From positions 44,529 to 108,528 of the forward strand of contig CAYWTB010000008.1 of the NCBI GenBank assembly GCA_964461135.1: a DNA stretch of 64,000 nt, given 5' to 3'. Position 1 is the first letter of the stretch. The number at the start of each line of letters is the position of its first letter. Under the pieces are notes generated by a model. That model saw only the letters and a list, made by a program, of their open reading frames with translations. It was not told the origin of the DNA and searched no databases. The stretch comes from RQOF01 sp964461135 (GTDB lineage: Bacteria; Calditrichota; Calditrichia; RBG-13-44-9). Positions 18,138 through 27,697 of the stretch are shown piece by piece. The position numbers were made by a program, and so were the translations under genes.

Positions 18138-18771
18138 AACCGATAATGCTGACGCCTATGCGAATGCCAAAACCGGACAGATCTAATTCTTCCCAGGTTG
18201 GCAGCCCTTCTGCATTGGATTTTGCATTGCGTTTTACTTTTGAACCATTATAAACGCCGTCGACAAATAAATTGGCGGAGGAACTGATCTGGATTCCTAC
18301 CCCCAGATTGGCCTCCCATCCAAAACCATTGTAAAAGCGGGTGGAATGAATCCTAGTCAGGTAATTATCTTCACTGTTCCAAACCATCTCCCAACCCAAA
18401 CCTCCTGACGCTCGCAAAAAGAATGGACCCTTATAGCCTAATTGATTTTCCAGGTTGAGTTTCAGAAAAAGGGGGATAATGTAGGTTTTATATTGAAGTT
18501 CCAGCTCTTTTTGACTGGGAGTTATTCCACTCGGCAACTCTATATCAGCAACATTGGTCACTTTCCTGTAGGTTTTCTGAAAATAGTTGAATTCAAAACT
18601 CCAGCTCAGGCTTTCGTCAATCATCCGACCGATATTCAAGCCGAAAATATAACCGGCCTTGGCATCAGCCGGATCCTGATATCCTATTTTGAACTCCGAG
18701 AAAGGGGCACTGGCCATTGAAACAGAGGTATAAACCAATAACATCGCAAAAATGGTTAATATTTTTTTCAT
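18127..18771 (-). CDS. small outer-membrane beta-barrel protein
   Basis: This protein of 214 residues has a signal peptide (MKKILTIFAMLLVYTSVSMA) and alternating strands rich in Phe, Tyr and Gly (SWSFEFNYFQKTY, YIIPLFLKLNLE, LGVGIQISSSANLFVDGVY). It ends in an aromatic residue (IIGFGW), the outer-membrane insertion signal. The ATG at 18771 is preferred to one five codons earlier because GAGAG lies 8 bases before it. First gene of an operon with SpoIID and SPOR proteins. The specific function is unknown; the fold is OmpW/OmpA-like by general appearance. Confidence 0.78.
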   Translation of the reverse strand: MKKILTIFAMLLVYTSVSMASAPFSEFKIGYQDPADAKAGYIFGLNIGRMIDESLSWSFEFNYFQKTYRKVTNVADIELPSGITPSQKELELQYKTYIIPLFLKLNLENQLGYKGPFFLRASGGLGWEMVWNSEDNYLTRIHSTRFYNGFGWEANLGVGIQISSSANLFVDGVYNGSKVKRNAKSNAEGLPTWEELDLSGFGIRIGVSIIGFGW

Positions 18772-18786
18772 ATATTTTTCTCTCAT

Positions 18787-19112
18787 AAAATTTTATTCGA
18801 TGGGAAATTTATGGTGAAAGATAAAAAAAAGCAAATCTTATGAGATATTAAGGACCTATCCGAATTTTTGGTGGTTAAGAAAAATGAAAAGGGTTCGATA
18901 GTGAAACATGTATTTGAATGAATTTCACTCTTTCAGTTGCAAGGCAGGGAAATGATCTCTGAAAAACAGGTTGCAATTCGGTGATTTCAATATTAAAATT
19001 CATTCTTAGAATCATAAAAAACTGTGTGTTATAATGCCATATCCGCACATACATTTCCCCTCAACCAAGCTGATAAAAAGATTAATAATAAATCAGGTAC
19101 ATAGGTGTATGA
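18787..19112. other. intergenic, divergent promoter region
   Basis: About 330 AT-rich bases between the divergent barrel operon and recJ. I see no gene, RNA or clear hairpin here. Promoters for both directions must lie in it, but no convincing -35/-10 pair was recognised. Confidence 0.4.
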
Positions 19113-20810
19113 ATGGAGTACAAATGGGTTTTAGGTTGCGATTATGATGAAGAAATAGTTGAAGACATATCCCGGGAGCTCGCGGTCCCTCCCATTATGG
19201 CCAGAATTTTACTGAACCGCCAGATCGACTCTTTTGAGAAGGCGCATTCTTTTTTCCGGCCGGACCTGGAAAACCTGTATGATCCTTATTTGCTGAATGG
19301 AATGGATAAGGCGGTGGAGCGGTTACACAAGGCCTTGCATACGGGTGAAAATATTCTCATCTATGGTGATTATGATGTGGATGGTGTGTCTTCGGCGGCA
19401 ATTCTTTATCTTGTTCTCTCCCGCATGGTGGGATCCAAAGTATCATATTATATTCCAGACCGCATGACTGAAGGATACGGCTTATCCGGTAAGAGTATCC
19501 GTGAAGCAGCAGAAAACGGGGTATCACTTATCGTGACGGTGGATTGCGGAGTAACGGCGGTAGATGAGATTAAGCTGGCCAATGAACTTGGGATGGATAC
19601 AGTGGTGTGCGATCACCATCAACCGGCAGAAGAATTACCCCCGGCGGTGGCTATTCTGGATCCCAAATTGCCGGATTCCACCTATCCCTTCCAGGAGTTG
19701 GCCGGTGTGGGAGTGGCCTTTAAATTACTGCAGGGACTTTACAAAAAGCTTGAACTCCCCGAGGCGGAGCTGGATGAGTATCTGGACCTGGTTGCCATAG
19801 GAAGTTGCGCGGACATTGTGCCGCTGGTGGATGAAAACCGTATTCTGGTCCGGCATGGACTTGATAAAATTAATTACAATCCACGTTTCGGTGTCCGCGC
19901 CCTGCTGGAATCGTCCGGCCTGGGCACTAAGGAAGTGACCGCAGGATTGATCGTGTTTGTCATGGCTCCGCGAATTAATGCGGTGGGGCGGCTGGGAGAC
20001 GCACGCCGTGCGGTTCAGTTGTTCAGTGCTGCCACCCTGCAACAGGGACGTACACTGGCCCGAGAACTGGAGAAGGAAAACAGGCTGCGCCGCGATATTG
20101 ATGAAATTACCTTCAAAGAAGCGCGGGATATTCTGGAAACCCGGCTTAATCCCGGGGAAGATAAAGCGTTTGTGTTATACAAAACGGACTGGCATCCGGG
20201 TGTAATTGGAATCGTGGCTTCCCGCATCGTGGAGAAATACTACCGGCCGACTATTATGATTACTGTTATTGATGGTGTGGGAAAAGGAAGCGCCCGCAGT
20301 ATCTCTAATTTTAATATTTACCAGGCCATCAAGGAGTGTTCGCATCTGCTGACCGGCTTCGGTGGTCACAAGTATGCTGCCGGCCTTACCATTGAAGAAG
20401 ATAAAATTCCCGAATTTGTGGAATGTTTTAAAAAAGCTGCTGAGCAGCAACTGCAGCCAAAGGACCTGATTCCCTACATAAATATTGATGGTGAAATAGA
20501 GATTAACGAATTCAATCCTCGTTTTATCCGCCTGTTAAAACTGATGGGACCGTTCGGCCCCATGAATATGCGGCCCATATTCATGTCGCGTAATCTGAAG
20601 ATCGTGGGAACTCCGTCTATAGTGGGACAAAACCACCTGAAATTAAAAGTTGAACAGAACGGAGCGGTGCTGGATGTCATTGGATTTAATATGGCGGACC
20701 ATCTCGACCGGATTGGACAGGATGGTTATGTGGATTGCGTCTACGTGCTGGAAGAAAACAGGTGGAACGGGAAAAGTTATCTTCAGTTAAGATTAAAGGA
20801 TATCCGATAG
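19113..20810 (+). CDS. recJ: single-stranded-DNA exonuclease RecJ
   Basis: This 565-residue protein has the DHH phosphoesterase core: motif I YGDYDVDGVSS (Asp86, Asp88, Asp90), motif III CDHHQP (Asp167, His168, His169) and later metal-site motifs (AIGSCADIVPL, VMAPRINAVGRLGD). The DHHA1 domain carries GGHKYAAGLTI, and a C-terminal OB domain ends at LQLRLKDIR. RecJ degrades single-stranded DNA 5' to 3' in recombination and mismatch repair. The length matches the family. It is followed 6 bp later by a RodZ-like gene, with which it is probably co-transcribed. Confidence 0.96.
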   Translation: MEYKWVLGCDYDEEIVEDISRELAVPPIMARILLNRQIDSFEKAHSFFRPDLENLYDPYLLNGMDKAVERLHKALHTGENILIYGDYDVDGVSSAAILYLVLSRMVGSKVSYYIPDRMTEGYGLSGKSIREAAENGVSLIVTVDCGVTAVDEIKLANELGMDTVVCDHHQPAEELPPAVAILDPKLPDSTYPFQELAGVGVAFKLLQGLYKKLELPEAELDEYLDLVAIGSCADIVPLVDENRILVRHGLDKINYNPRFGVRALLESSGLGTKEVTAGLIVFVMAPRINAVGRLGDARRAVQLFSAATLQQGRTLARELEKENRLRRDIDEITFKEARDILETRLNPGEDKAFVLYKTDWHPGVIGIVASRIVEKYYRPTIMITVIDGVGKGSARSISNFNIYQAIKECSHLLTGFGGHKYAAGLTIEEDKIPEFVECFKKAAEQQLQPKDLIPYINIDGEIEINEFNPRFIRLLKLMGPFGPMNMRPIFMSRNLKIVGTPSIVGQNHLKLKVEQNGAVLDVIGFNMADHLDRIGQDGYVDCVYVLEENRWNGKSYLQLRLKDIR

Positions 20811-20816
20811 GAAATT

Positions 20817-21773
20817 ATGAAAGAGTTTTTTGAAAATTTAAGGCAGATCCGGGAAAGCAAGGGATTAACACTGGAAGAAATATCCCGCAAAAGCCGGCTC
20901 TCGGTAAAATTTCTGCAGGAAATTGAAAAGGGACAACTGGAAAACCTTCCAAAAGGTTATGACCGAATATTTTTTAAAAGATACCTCAAGGAAATAGGGG
21001 AGGATAAGGACGAGGTCTGGCGGGATTTTAACCTGTTCTTCGGAAGCGGTCCTCTGGAAAAGGATGTTCCTTACTCATCAGATATCCCTGAGAAAGGCGA
21101 AACTCGGGAAATTATCGATGAAGAAAAAATTTCCGAAGAGGAAGTCCCGGAAAAACCATCTTATCTGCAAAAACTTACCTTACGCCTGAACATGGATAAA
21201 ATATATCGTTATTTCTGGGCGGTGGTAACGGTGGGAATTCTGGGAGTGGTTGGTTATTTTGCTTACCAGCAGTATATTTTTGTAAAGAATAGTCCTCCCG
21301 AAATAAAAGAAATTTCAGTGTCACAGTATATCAGTGAAATGCAGCAGCAGGATAGTCTGTTGACGCCTCAGATGTCCCAGGATACTGAGATTATCTCAAA
21401 AAGTGATAGTAACTTTACGGTGAAACTGCGGGCAAGAGAACGCACCTGGGTAAGAGAGATACGCGATCAGAAAGATACAACCGATTATATCCTGGTGGCC
21501 GGGTTAAATCGAAATATTTCTGCGAATCGATCGGTGAGGTTAATGCTGGGCCGTGCGGATGGTGTAAATATCTGGGTAAATAATGACAGTCTTGGCGTTA
21601 TGGGTACGGCGGATGAAGTGGTGGTTAGTCTGGTTCTTACATCGAAAGGGATTATGGAAAAACGCTTGAAAAAACCGACCGAAAAAAAGGAAACCTCCTC
21701 TGACAGTACAACCGGGATGACCCACAACGTCTCGGCGGAGGTTACCTCTCAGCATCGGGGAATAAGGGATTGA
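20817..21773 (+). CDS. RodZ-like helix-turn-helix membrane protein
   Basis: This 318-residue protein has an N-terminal Xre-type HTH (residues about 5-70: LRQIRESKGLTLEEISRKS, FLQEIEKGQLENLPKGYD). An acidic linker follows, then one membrane helix at about 133-152 and a periplasmic domain with DUF4115-like strands (TVKLRARERTWVREIRD, NIWVNNDSLG). RodZ links MreB filaments to the wall-synthesis complex and sets rod shape; the cytoplasmic HTH binds MreB rather than DNA. It sits between recJ (6 bp) and a thioredoxin-fold gene (1 bp), so one operon is likely. Confidence 0.82.
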   Translation: MKEFFENLRQIRESKGLTLEEISRKSRLSVKFLQEIEKGQLENLPKGYDRIFFKRYLKEIGEDKDEVWRDFNLFFGSGPLEKDVPYSSDIPEKGETREIIDEEKISEEEVPEKPSYLQKLTLRLNMDKIYRYFWAVVTVGILGVVGYFAYQQYIFVKNSPPEIKEISVSQYISEMQQQDSLLTPQMSQDTEIISKSDSNFTVKLRARERTWVREIRDQKDTTDYILVAGLNRNISANRSVRLMLGRADGVNIWVNNDSLGVMGTADEVVVSLVLTSKGIMEKRLKKPTEKKETSSDSTTGMTHNVSAEVTSQHRGIRD

Positions 21774-21774
21774 G

Positions 21775-22296
21775 ATGACCAAAATTTCCTGTATTTATAT
21801 GATTTTGGTCCTGGCTATCAGACTTTCTGCCCAGGAGCCCTCATCAGATAAAGCCTCTTATGAGATTCTCCAATCCGGAGATGATAAGATCATCACCGGA
21901 GATATTACTGCTGGCCTGTTATGGTCCCTATTCCCGGACTGGCAGGAGGAATACCGGAATTATGAACCGGATACGGATGCAGTGGAAACAATGAAATCAA
22001 TACCGGATTCCTTTCAGATTATATGTGTTCTTGGCTCCTGGTGTAGTGATTCCAGGGCAGGTGTTCCACCATTTCTCAAGGCGCTCGACCTGGCCGGCAA
22101 TAACATGCTGCAACTCCATTTAATTGCCGTAAATCGGGATAAGAAAGTGAACTCGGTTTATTACCCGGATCTGGTGGTGGAAGCGGTACCCACTTTCATT
22201 ATATACCATGGTAAAAAGGAAATCGGCCGATTGGTGGAATTTCCACAGGAGACTTTTGAATCAGATTTTGTGGATTTGATTCAAAATAACAGGTGA
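21775..22296 (+). CDS. secreted thioredoxin-fold protein with a CxxS site
   Basis: This 173-residue protein has an N-terminal signal segment (MTKISCIYMILVLAIRLSAQ) and a thioredoxin fold. The active-site region is LGSWCSDSRAG and the cis-proline is in AVPTFIIYH. Only one Cys is at the site (Cys-Ser-Asp-Ser), so it would act as a monothiol. It could form mixed disulfides or transfer electrons differently from a CxxC thioredoxin. The ATG begins 1 bp after the rodZ-like stop. Its substrate is unknown; similar DUF-type thioredoxins occur in Bacteroidota-like genomes. Confidence 0.75.
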   Translation: MTKISCIYMILVLAIRLSAQEPSSDKASYEILQSGDDKIITGDITAGLLWSLFPDWQEEYRNYEPDTDAVETMKSIPDSFQIICVLGSWCSDSRAGVPPFLKALDLAGNNMLQLHLIAVNRDKKVNSVYYPDLVVEAVPTFIIYHGKKEIGRLVEFPQETFESDFVDLIQNNR

Positions 22297-22660
22297 CCGT
22301 ATTTTACCTAATTATTTCTCTTCTGAACGGATTTCCCGGAGATAGCGGAATTTAATTAACCCTGCCCCTTATATGTAAATGAACGGATTAGACCGAACTG
22401 CATTGCTCAAATTTATTTTTTTATTTGTTATTTATTTTGAATTTCACAAATTTATGCCTTTGTATTAAACAACCAGATAAAATAATGAAATTTTACAAGC
22501 ACCGATGGGATTTCTGACGAAGTAATTAATGAACAGTATATTATCAGATGGAACCGCTTTAGTAACTTTTTGTAAAATGATCCGAAGAGCAATTTAATTT
22601 GGTCCGGGAATCGGGTTGAGCCTCAGGTATAACCCTTGAATTTTCAGAAAGTAATATAAA
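22297..22660. other. intergenic, AT-rich
   Basis: About 360 bases with strong A/T bias and many stops in every frame. I see no gene or hairpin. It ends at the small membrane protein gene. Confidence 0.4.
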
Positions 22661-22933
22661 ATGACAAATAAAAAATCCGGGAATATAGACCAAAAGGATG
22701 AAACAAAAGAAATGGTAGACACTCATTATAAGAGAATCATGCGTGTTCTCGAATACTATGTATTGTTGTGTTTCATATTAGTTACATTTATACCGTTATT
22801 AAAATTTTCATGGGTACCGGTTTTTGTCCGCCTTATCTACTTTACCGGTTTCCCTCTTCTCATTATCATATTTATTATCAGCATATTTAAAGAACCCATA
22901 CAGAATTTGCTGGCCAAAATTTTGAAGAAATAA
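22661..22933 (+). CDS. small two-helix membrane protein, unknown
   Basis: This 90-residue protein has a charged N-terminal 28 residues (MTNKKSGNIDQKDETKEMVD) and two hydrophobic helices (about 30-50 and 56-78: YYVLLCFILVTFIPLL and LIYFTGFPLLIIIFIISIF), ending in a basic tail. No family was recognised. The composition is that of a real membrane protein rather than a random frame. It precedes rfaE1 by 110 bp, with no clear ribosome site. Confidence 0.5.
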   Translation: MTNKKSGNIDQKDETKEMVDTHYKRIMRVLEYYVLLCFILVTFIPLLKFSWVPVFVRLIYFTGFPLLIIIFIISIFKEPIQNLLAKILKK

Positions 22934-23044
22934 ATTATAATGCTTGCTTTTAATCGAGCCGTGTTATAGCGGGGACATAAATATAATTTCTAAAAAATAA
23001 AGATAACACCTCGGATTTCCGAATATAGAAACGGTTATGAAAAG

Positions 23045-24055
23045 GTGAGAAGAGAAGTGATCCGCTTTCAGAAAAAAAAGCTGGAAAAAATTGTTGAACA
23101 GGCAAAAACCAAGAAAATCCTGGTATTCGGAGATTTGATGGTTGATGAATACTTGTGGGGCCGGGTCACACGCATCTCTCCCGAAGCTCCTGTTCCCATT
23201 ATTAATATTTCTTCTGCCCAGCTGCGTTTTGGTGGTGCTGCAAATGTGGCTTTTAATTTAATGGGTTTAGGACTTACTCCTCTTCTGGTAGGTGTCGTAG
23301 GGGATGACAGAATGGGAAACCAGTTTCTGGAAATGATGCAGAAAAATGGATTGCCCGGACAGGGTGTTATTGTCTGCCCCGGCCGATCTACCACTGTTAA
23401 AACCCGCATAATTGGAAACAACCAGCACATTGCCCGCGTAGACCAGGAATCCAGCGAAGCGATTCTTTCCGAAACACAGGAAAAATTGTTTGAGATTTTC
23501 CTTTCTAATATCGCAGACATATCATCTATTATTATCCAGGATTATAATAAAGGCCTGGTTGTACCCCAACTGACTCAGCATGTTACGGAATTGGCCGAAC
23601 GTCATGGAAAGATAGTGACGGTTGATCCGAAATTCGAAAACTTCTTTTCTTTTAAAAATGTGACCGTTTTTAAACCTAATACCAAAGAAGCAGAAGAGGC
23701 CCTTGCCATGAAGATCCGGGATGAGGCGGATTTGATTCAAGCCGGACAAAAACTTCTCGCAGAATTGAACAGCAAAGCTGTTTTAATTACCAGAGGGTCT
23801 CGTGGAATGGTTCTGTTCGAAAAAAATGAAGATCCGGTTTTCTTGGGCACCAAAGCCTTAAATGTGGCTGACGTGTCAGGAGCAGGAGATACGGCAATTG
23901 CGACTCTTACCTTTGCCCTGGCCGGGGGATCCACCATAAAGGAAGCGGTCACGTTGTCAAATTATGCGGCCGGCCTGGTTTGCGAAGAGGTAGGTGTTGT
24001 GCCGGTCTATCTTGATAAACTGATCTCAGCCGTCTTCCGGGACCAGGGAAAATAG
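23045..24055 (+). CDS. rfaE1: D-beta-D-heptose 7-phosphate kinase (RfaE domain I)
   Basis: This 336-residue PfkB-family kinase phosphorylates heptose 7-phosphate at C1 in ADP-heptose synthesis for LPS core. Visible motifs are GDLMVDEYLWGRVTRISPEAPVP and LRFGGAANVAFNL at the substrate side. The catalytic DVSGAGDT-I stretch near residue 275 has the PfkB Asp base. In E. coli the kinase and adenylyltransferase are one protein (HldE); here they are separate and adjacent (rfaE2 starts 38 bp later). The start is uncertain: GTG at 23045 or GTG at 23057. An upstream ATG at 23037 is one base out of frame. Confidence 0.92.
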   Translation: MRREVIRFQKKKLEKIVEQAKTKKILVFGDLMVDEYLWGRVTRISPEAPVPIINISSAQLRFGGAANVAFNLMGLGLTPLLVGVVGDDRMGNQFLEMMQKNGLPGQGVIVCPGRSTTVKTRIIGNNQHIARVDQESSEAILSETQEKLFEIFLSNIADISSIIIQDYNKGLVVPQLTQHVTELAERHGKIVTVDPKFENFFSFKNVTVFKPNTKEAEEALAMKIRDEADLIQAGQKLLAELNSKAVLITRGSRGMVLFEKNEDPVFLGTKALNVADVSGAGDTAIATLTFALAGGSTIKEAVTLSNYAAGLVCEEVGVVPVYLDKLISAVFRDQGK

Positions 24056-24093
24056 TGTCTTAAAATTTAACAGGACTAAAATTTCTGAATAGT

Positions 24094-24594
24094 GTGCTGA
24101 AAAATAAGATAAAGCCATTAACTGAATTGGTTGAAATACGGAAAGCCTTAAAGAAGCAAAACCGGAAGGTGGTATTCACCAATGGAGTTTTCGATATTAT
24201 TCACCGCGGGCATGTGGAATATCTTGATACAGCAAAATCACTGGGTGATATATTGATGGTTGGTCTTAACAGCGATGCCTCCGTCCGAAAGGTGAAGGGG
24301 GCAGGTAAACCCATTGTTTGCCAGGAAGACCGTGCCATTGTCCTTGCCGGTTTGTCTTCTGTGGATTATATTTCTTACTTCGATGAAAAGACTCCGCACT
24401 GTATCATATCTTCCCTTCTGCCGGATATCCTGGTAAAGGGAGGGGATTATAATCTGGATGAGATTGTGGGCAGAGGTGTGGTAGAAAATACGGGAGGTAA
24501 AGTCATTACCATCCCGCTCACTCCGGGGTTTTCGACCTCGGATGTGATCAGAAAAGTGGCACAATTGATAAAAGAGAGGAAGATTTTGATATGA
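24094..24594 (+). CDS. rfaE2: D-beta-D-heptose 1-phosphate adenylyltransferase (RfaE domain II)
   Basis: This 166-residue nucleotidyltransferase of the cytidylyltransferase-like fold activates heptose 1-phosphate with ATP to ADP-heptose. The hallmark motifs are FTNGVFDIIHRGHVEYL (HxGH) and the C-terminal PGFSTSDVIRK (ISTT-like). The core VKGGDYNLDEIVGR is typical of the family. The start is GTG at 24094. It overlaps the next gene, the MltD-like lytic transglycosylase, by 4 bp (ATGA), so translation is coupled. With rfaE1 it supports an LPS heptose pathway. Confidence 0.93.
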   Translation: MLKNKIKPLTELVEIRKALKKQNRKVVFTNGVFDIIHRGHVEYLDTAKSLGDILMVGLNSDASVRKVKGAGKPIVCQEDRAIVLAGLSSVDYISYFDEKTPHCIISSLLPDILVKGGDYNLDEIVGRGVVENTGGKVITIPLTPGFSTSDVIRKVAQLIKERKILI

Positions 24595-26468
24595 GGCAGT
24601 TTTTCCTACCGCTGGTCATGCTGGCGTTCCTGATATCCTGCAGCAGTACAAAAACGGTGAAAGTTGAGGATAGTGAAGCGCATACCATAAATCAACCAAA
24701 CGCTATCAGTGATTCCCTGCAGCTGGCCCAATCTTTCCTGGAGATGGGTAAAAATGCCGAGCAGGCCCGTGACACCAGCAATGCAGATTATTATTTTCAG
24801 AAAGCTATGGATATGGTTTCTTTTCTACAGAAGAAAGGAGTCATACAGGATGATTCGCTGGGTCAAAAAACCCTGCAGACGATATCACTGGAATATTCGA
24901 AGTATCTTGCCAGAATGAACGGGATAGAGAAAGACACCTTAACGGCGGACAATGTCCTTGAAGCCCTGAATCAGCTGGAGGAGAGCCAGCTGCCGGTGGA
25001 TTCGGACAGCATTGCAGTAACGATTCCTGATGTCATTGAAGAAGAGCAACAGATGACGATTCCGCTGGTGCTGAACAAGAAAGTTGAAAATGCAATACAA
25101 TATTTCCAGGGAAAGGGCCGAAGGGTTTTTACCAAATGGCTGCAGCGATCCGGATGGTATAAAGATCTGATCATCCCGATTTTACAGGATGAAGGTGTTC
25201 CTGAAGAATTATTTTACCTGGCCATGATTGAAAGCGGTTTTAATCCTAATGCCAGCTCCTATGCGCGGGCGGTGGGCATCTGGCAGTTCATTTACGCAAC
25301 CGGTAAAGCCTATGATCTTACCAGTAGCTGGTGGTATGATGAACGACGCGATCCTGAAAAATCAAGCCGTGCGGCTGCCAATCATCTGAAAGATCTGTAT
25401 GAAAGATTTGAAAACTGGTATCTGGCTATTGCAGGTTATAATTATAATCCGGCCAAAATTGAGCGACGTATGCGCCGCTATAATGTGGGAGAATTCTGGG
25501 ACCTCCCGCGATTGCCGCGTCAAACCAGAAATTATGTTCCGACATTTATTGCGGCTGTACACATAGCCAAGAATCCCGAAAAATATGGTTTTTATATCGA
25601 ACCGGAGGAACCGGTCAGCTATGACACGGTTACGGTGAGTGAATGTGTGGATCTGAATGTGGTGGCATCCTGTGTGAACAGTACCTTTTCTGAACTGAAA
25701 AAACTGAATCCGGCCCTGCTTCGCTGGTGTACTCCTCCCGACCGGGATAGCTGGGTGTTGAATATTCCTGAAGGGACACGTGATATTTTCCTTGAAAATT
25801 ATGCTGGAGTGCCGGATAATCAGAAACTTACCTACATAAATCACAAGGTACGGGGAGGGGAGACGCTTTCGGAAATATCACGAAAATATGGAGTCAGTGT
25901 TTCCGAAATTAAACGCTTCAACAAAATCAGAGGAACCCTCATCAGGGAAGGTCAGTACCTCGTTATACCCTATCCGCAGAACCGGCAATATGCGAGCCAG
26001 TTAGCCAGACAATCCAGCAGACGAACTTCACGCCCCAGCTACCGACGGAAGCCGGTGGGAAATGTCCCCGGTCATAAAAAATATATTCATGTGGTCAAAA
26101 AAGGTGAAACCCTGTGGGATATTTCTGTTTTTTATGGGGTATCCGTGTCCCAGGTGCAGAGCTGGAATGGCCTGGGATATTCACGCATAATTCATCCCAC
26201 ACAGGAGTTGAATATCTGGCTGCCGGAAGAATCTCCTCAGATTGCGGCCAACAATGCAGAAAGATCAGAGACGTCCCCGGTCCAGACTACTCCATCCGGG
26301 ACGTCCGAGAACAACCGCACGGTGGTTTATACCGTAAAAAATGGTGACACCTTATGGGATATTGCCTCCCGTTACGGAGTCTCTATCCGGGATATTAAGA
26401 CATGGAACAATATGCGGAGTAATCTGATCAAGCCCGGGGAAGAACTGAAAATTATCACTGCCGATTGA
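24591..26468 (+). CDS. mltD: MltD-like lytic transglycosylase lipoprotein with three LysM domains
   Basis: This 625-residue protein has a lipoprotein signal (MRQFFLPLVMLAFLISC). An SLT goose-lysozyme-like domain spans about residues 190-330, with catalytic Glu214 in LAMIESGFNPNASS and the family motif AVGIWQFIYATG. Three LysM peptidoglycan-binding repeats follow, at about 415-462, 500-546 and 577-622 (GETLSEISRKYGVS, GETLWDISVFYGVS, GDTLWDIASRYGVS). MltD cleaves the glycan strand to 1,6-anhydro products. It overlaps rfaE2 by 4 bp. An N-terminal region of about 150 residues precedes the catalytic domain and is not recognised. Confidence 0.93.
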   Translation: MRQFFLPLVMLAFLISCSSTKTVKVEDSEAHTINQPNAISDSLQLAQSFLEMGKNAEQARDTSNADYYFQKAMDMVSFLQKKGVIQDDSLGQKTLQTISLEYSKYLARMNGIEKDTLTADNVLEALNQLEESQLPVDSDSIAVTIPDVIEEEQQMTIPLVLNKKVENAIQYFQGKGRRVFTKWLQRSGWYKDLIIPILQDEGVPEELFYLAMIESGFNPNASSYARAVGIWQFIYATGKAYDLTSSWWYDERRDPEKSSRAAANHLKDLYERFENWYLAIAGYNYNPAKIERRMRRYNVGEFWDLPRLPRQTRNYVPTFIAAVHIAKNPEKYGFYIEPEEPVSYDTVTVSECVDLNVVASCVNSTFSELKKLNPALLRWCTPPDRDSWVLNIPEGTRDIFLENYAGVPDNQKLTYINHKVRGGETLSEISRKYGVSVSEIKRFNKIRGTLIREGQYLVIPYPQNRQYASQLARQSSRRTSRPSYRRKPVGNVPGHKKYIHVVKKGETLWDISVFYGVSVSQVQSWNGLGYSRIIHPTQELNIWLPEESPQIAANNAERSETSPVQTTPSGTSENNRTVVYTVKNGDTLWDIASRYGVSIRDIKTWNNMRSNLIKPGEELKIITAD

Positions 26469-26585
26469 AGATTCGGCTGCCCGGCATTCACTTCACCAAT
26501 CAGTTATTTTTTTTCCTAAACAAAATATGCTGTTCAGCACGTGTTGTTGAAAATCATTATTTCCCCTTGATAATCAGGCGAAATC

Positions 26586-26592
26586 GTGTTAC
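26586..26592 (+). promoter_or_regulatory. possible NikR half-site upstream of nikR
   Basis: GTGTTAC at 26586-26592, 30 bp before the nikR start, equals one half of the GTGTTAC-N13/14-GTAACAC operator described for NikR in several bacteria. The matching right half is not present at the expected distance; a weaker GTGTTGT lies upstream at 26541. It may be a degenerate autoregulatory site or chance. Confidence 0.25.
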
Positions 26593-26621
26593 TTTTTTCT
26601 AAAAAATATTACGGGTGATGT

Positions 26622-27035
26622 ATGAGTCTGGTCCGGTTTGGAGTATCCATATCTGCCACCTTAAGCGAAAAGTTTGACCAGCTTATCCGGCAAAAAAACT
26701 ATGCTAATCGTTCGGAAGCGATTCGTGATCTCATCAGGAAAGAACTGGTTCAGGAGGAAATAGACAAAAACAGTGAAGTTATAGGGGTTGTGAATATTCT
26801 GTATAACCATCACAAAAGAGAACTGGGAGAAAAACTGACCGATCTTCAGCATGAGCATCACTCCCTGGTGTTGTCTTCCATGCATATCCACCTGGACCAT
26901 GACAATTGTGTGGAAGTAATTATCATGCGCGGTACCAGTCAGCATGTAAAAAATCTTGCAGATCTTCTGATTGCTTCCAAAGGTGTTAAACACGGCACGG
27001 TTAACTTGACTTCAACCGGCAAAAACCTGGATTGA
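26622..27035 (+). CDS. nikR: nickel-responsive transcriptional regulator NikR
   Basis: This 137-residue protein has an N-terminal ribbon-helix-helix domain (residues 1-45, VRFGVSISATLSEKFDQL and RSEAIRDLIRKEL). The C-terminal ACT-like domain holds the nickel ligands: His79 or His80 (HEHHSL), His88, His90 (SMHIHLD) and Cys96. These match E. coli NikR His76, His87, His89 and Cys95. It represses nickel uptake when nickel is plentiful. It heads the nickel transporter operon; the cbiM ATG follows 2 bp after the stop. Confidence 0.95.
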   Translation: MSLVRFGVSISATLSEKFDQLIRQKNYANRSEAIRDLIRKELVQEEIDKNSEVIGVVNILYNHHKRELGEKLTDLQHEHHSLVLSSMHIHLDHDNCVEVIIMRGTSQHVKNLADLLIASKGVKHGTVNLTSTGKNLD

Positions 27036-27037
27036 CC

Positions 27038-27694
27038 ATGCATATTCCGGACGGTTTTCTCAGTTTGCCTGTTGTCACAGGAACCTATACTGCAACCCTG
27101 TTTTCCCTCGGTTTTATCAGAAAAAAAATAAAGGAATATGGCGACCAGCTGCTGATTCCCAAAATTGCTCTTTTAGCTGCTTTCATTTTTGTATCTCAAA
27201 TGATCAATATTCCTGTGGCTCCGGGTTCATCGGGACATTTGATCGGTGCCACTCTGGCGACGCTGCTGGTGGGGCCTTTTTATGCCGTTCTGGTCATGTC
27301 CATGGTGGTAACCGTACAGATGCTGATTTTTCAGGATGGGGATCTTACCGCCTGGGGAGCAAATGTCCTTAATCTGGGCGTTGCAGCGGTTTTTGTCAGT
27401 TTTATTGTATTTTTTTTGATGGAGAAATGGGAACGCCGTTTTCCGTTTACCGGAATCCGCTATGTGCCGGTTTTTCTAGCTGCCTGGTTTTCCGTAGTAA
27501 TAAGTGCACTGTTATGCAGCATTGAGCTGGGATTATCCGGGGTGGCACCTCTGGGTACCCTCCTGAAATTGATGGGAAGTGTTCATGCACTTATTGGTAT
27601 ACTGGAAGGCGTGCTGACAGTTTTTATTTTTGAGCTGGTACGCAGCTGGCGTCGGGATGCGGTGTATATTTTAAACCAAAACAGCCCGGGTTAA
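27038..27694 (+). CDS. nikM: CbiM/NikM metal-transport substrate-binding membrane protein
   Basis: This 218-residue integral membrane protein is the nickel-binding component of an ECF-type transporter. The start is ATG at 27038 rather than a TTG two codons earlier, because the family must begin with Met-His: the N-terminal amine and His2 coordinate the metal (MHIPDGFLS). Further hallmarks are MINIPVAPGSSGHLIGATLATLLVGP and FQDGDLTAWGANVLNLGV, which carry more ligand and gating residues. Six to seven helices are visible. It follows nikR, so nickel is the probable cargo rather than cobalt. Confidence 0.94.
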   Translation: MHIPDGFLSLPVVTGTYTATLFSLGFIRKKIKEYGDQLLIPKIALLAAFIFVSQMINIPVAPGSSGHLIGATLATLLVGPFYAVLVMSMVVTVQMLIFQDGDLTAWGANVLNLGVAAVFVSFIVFFLMEKWERRFPFTGIRYVPVFLAAWFSVVISALLCSIELGLSGVAPLGTLLKLMGSVHALIGILEGVLTVFIFELVRSWRRDAVYILNQNSPG

Positions 27695-27697
27695 GGT

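Noticed and set aside
23037..23057. one-base frameshift at the start of rfaE1
   Set aside because: An ATG is one base out of frame, but the GTG starts give a normal family N-terminus, so no lesion is needed.
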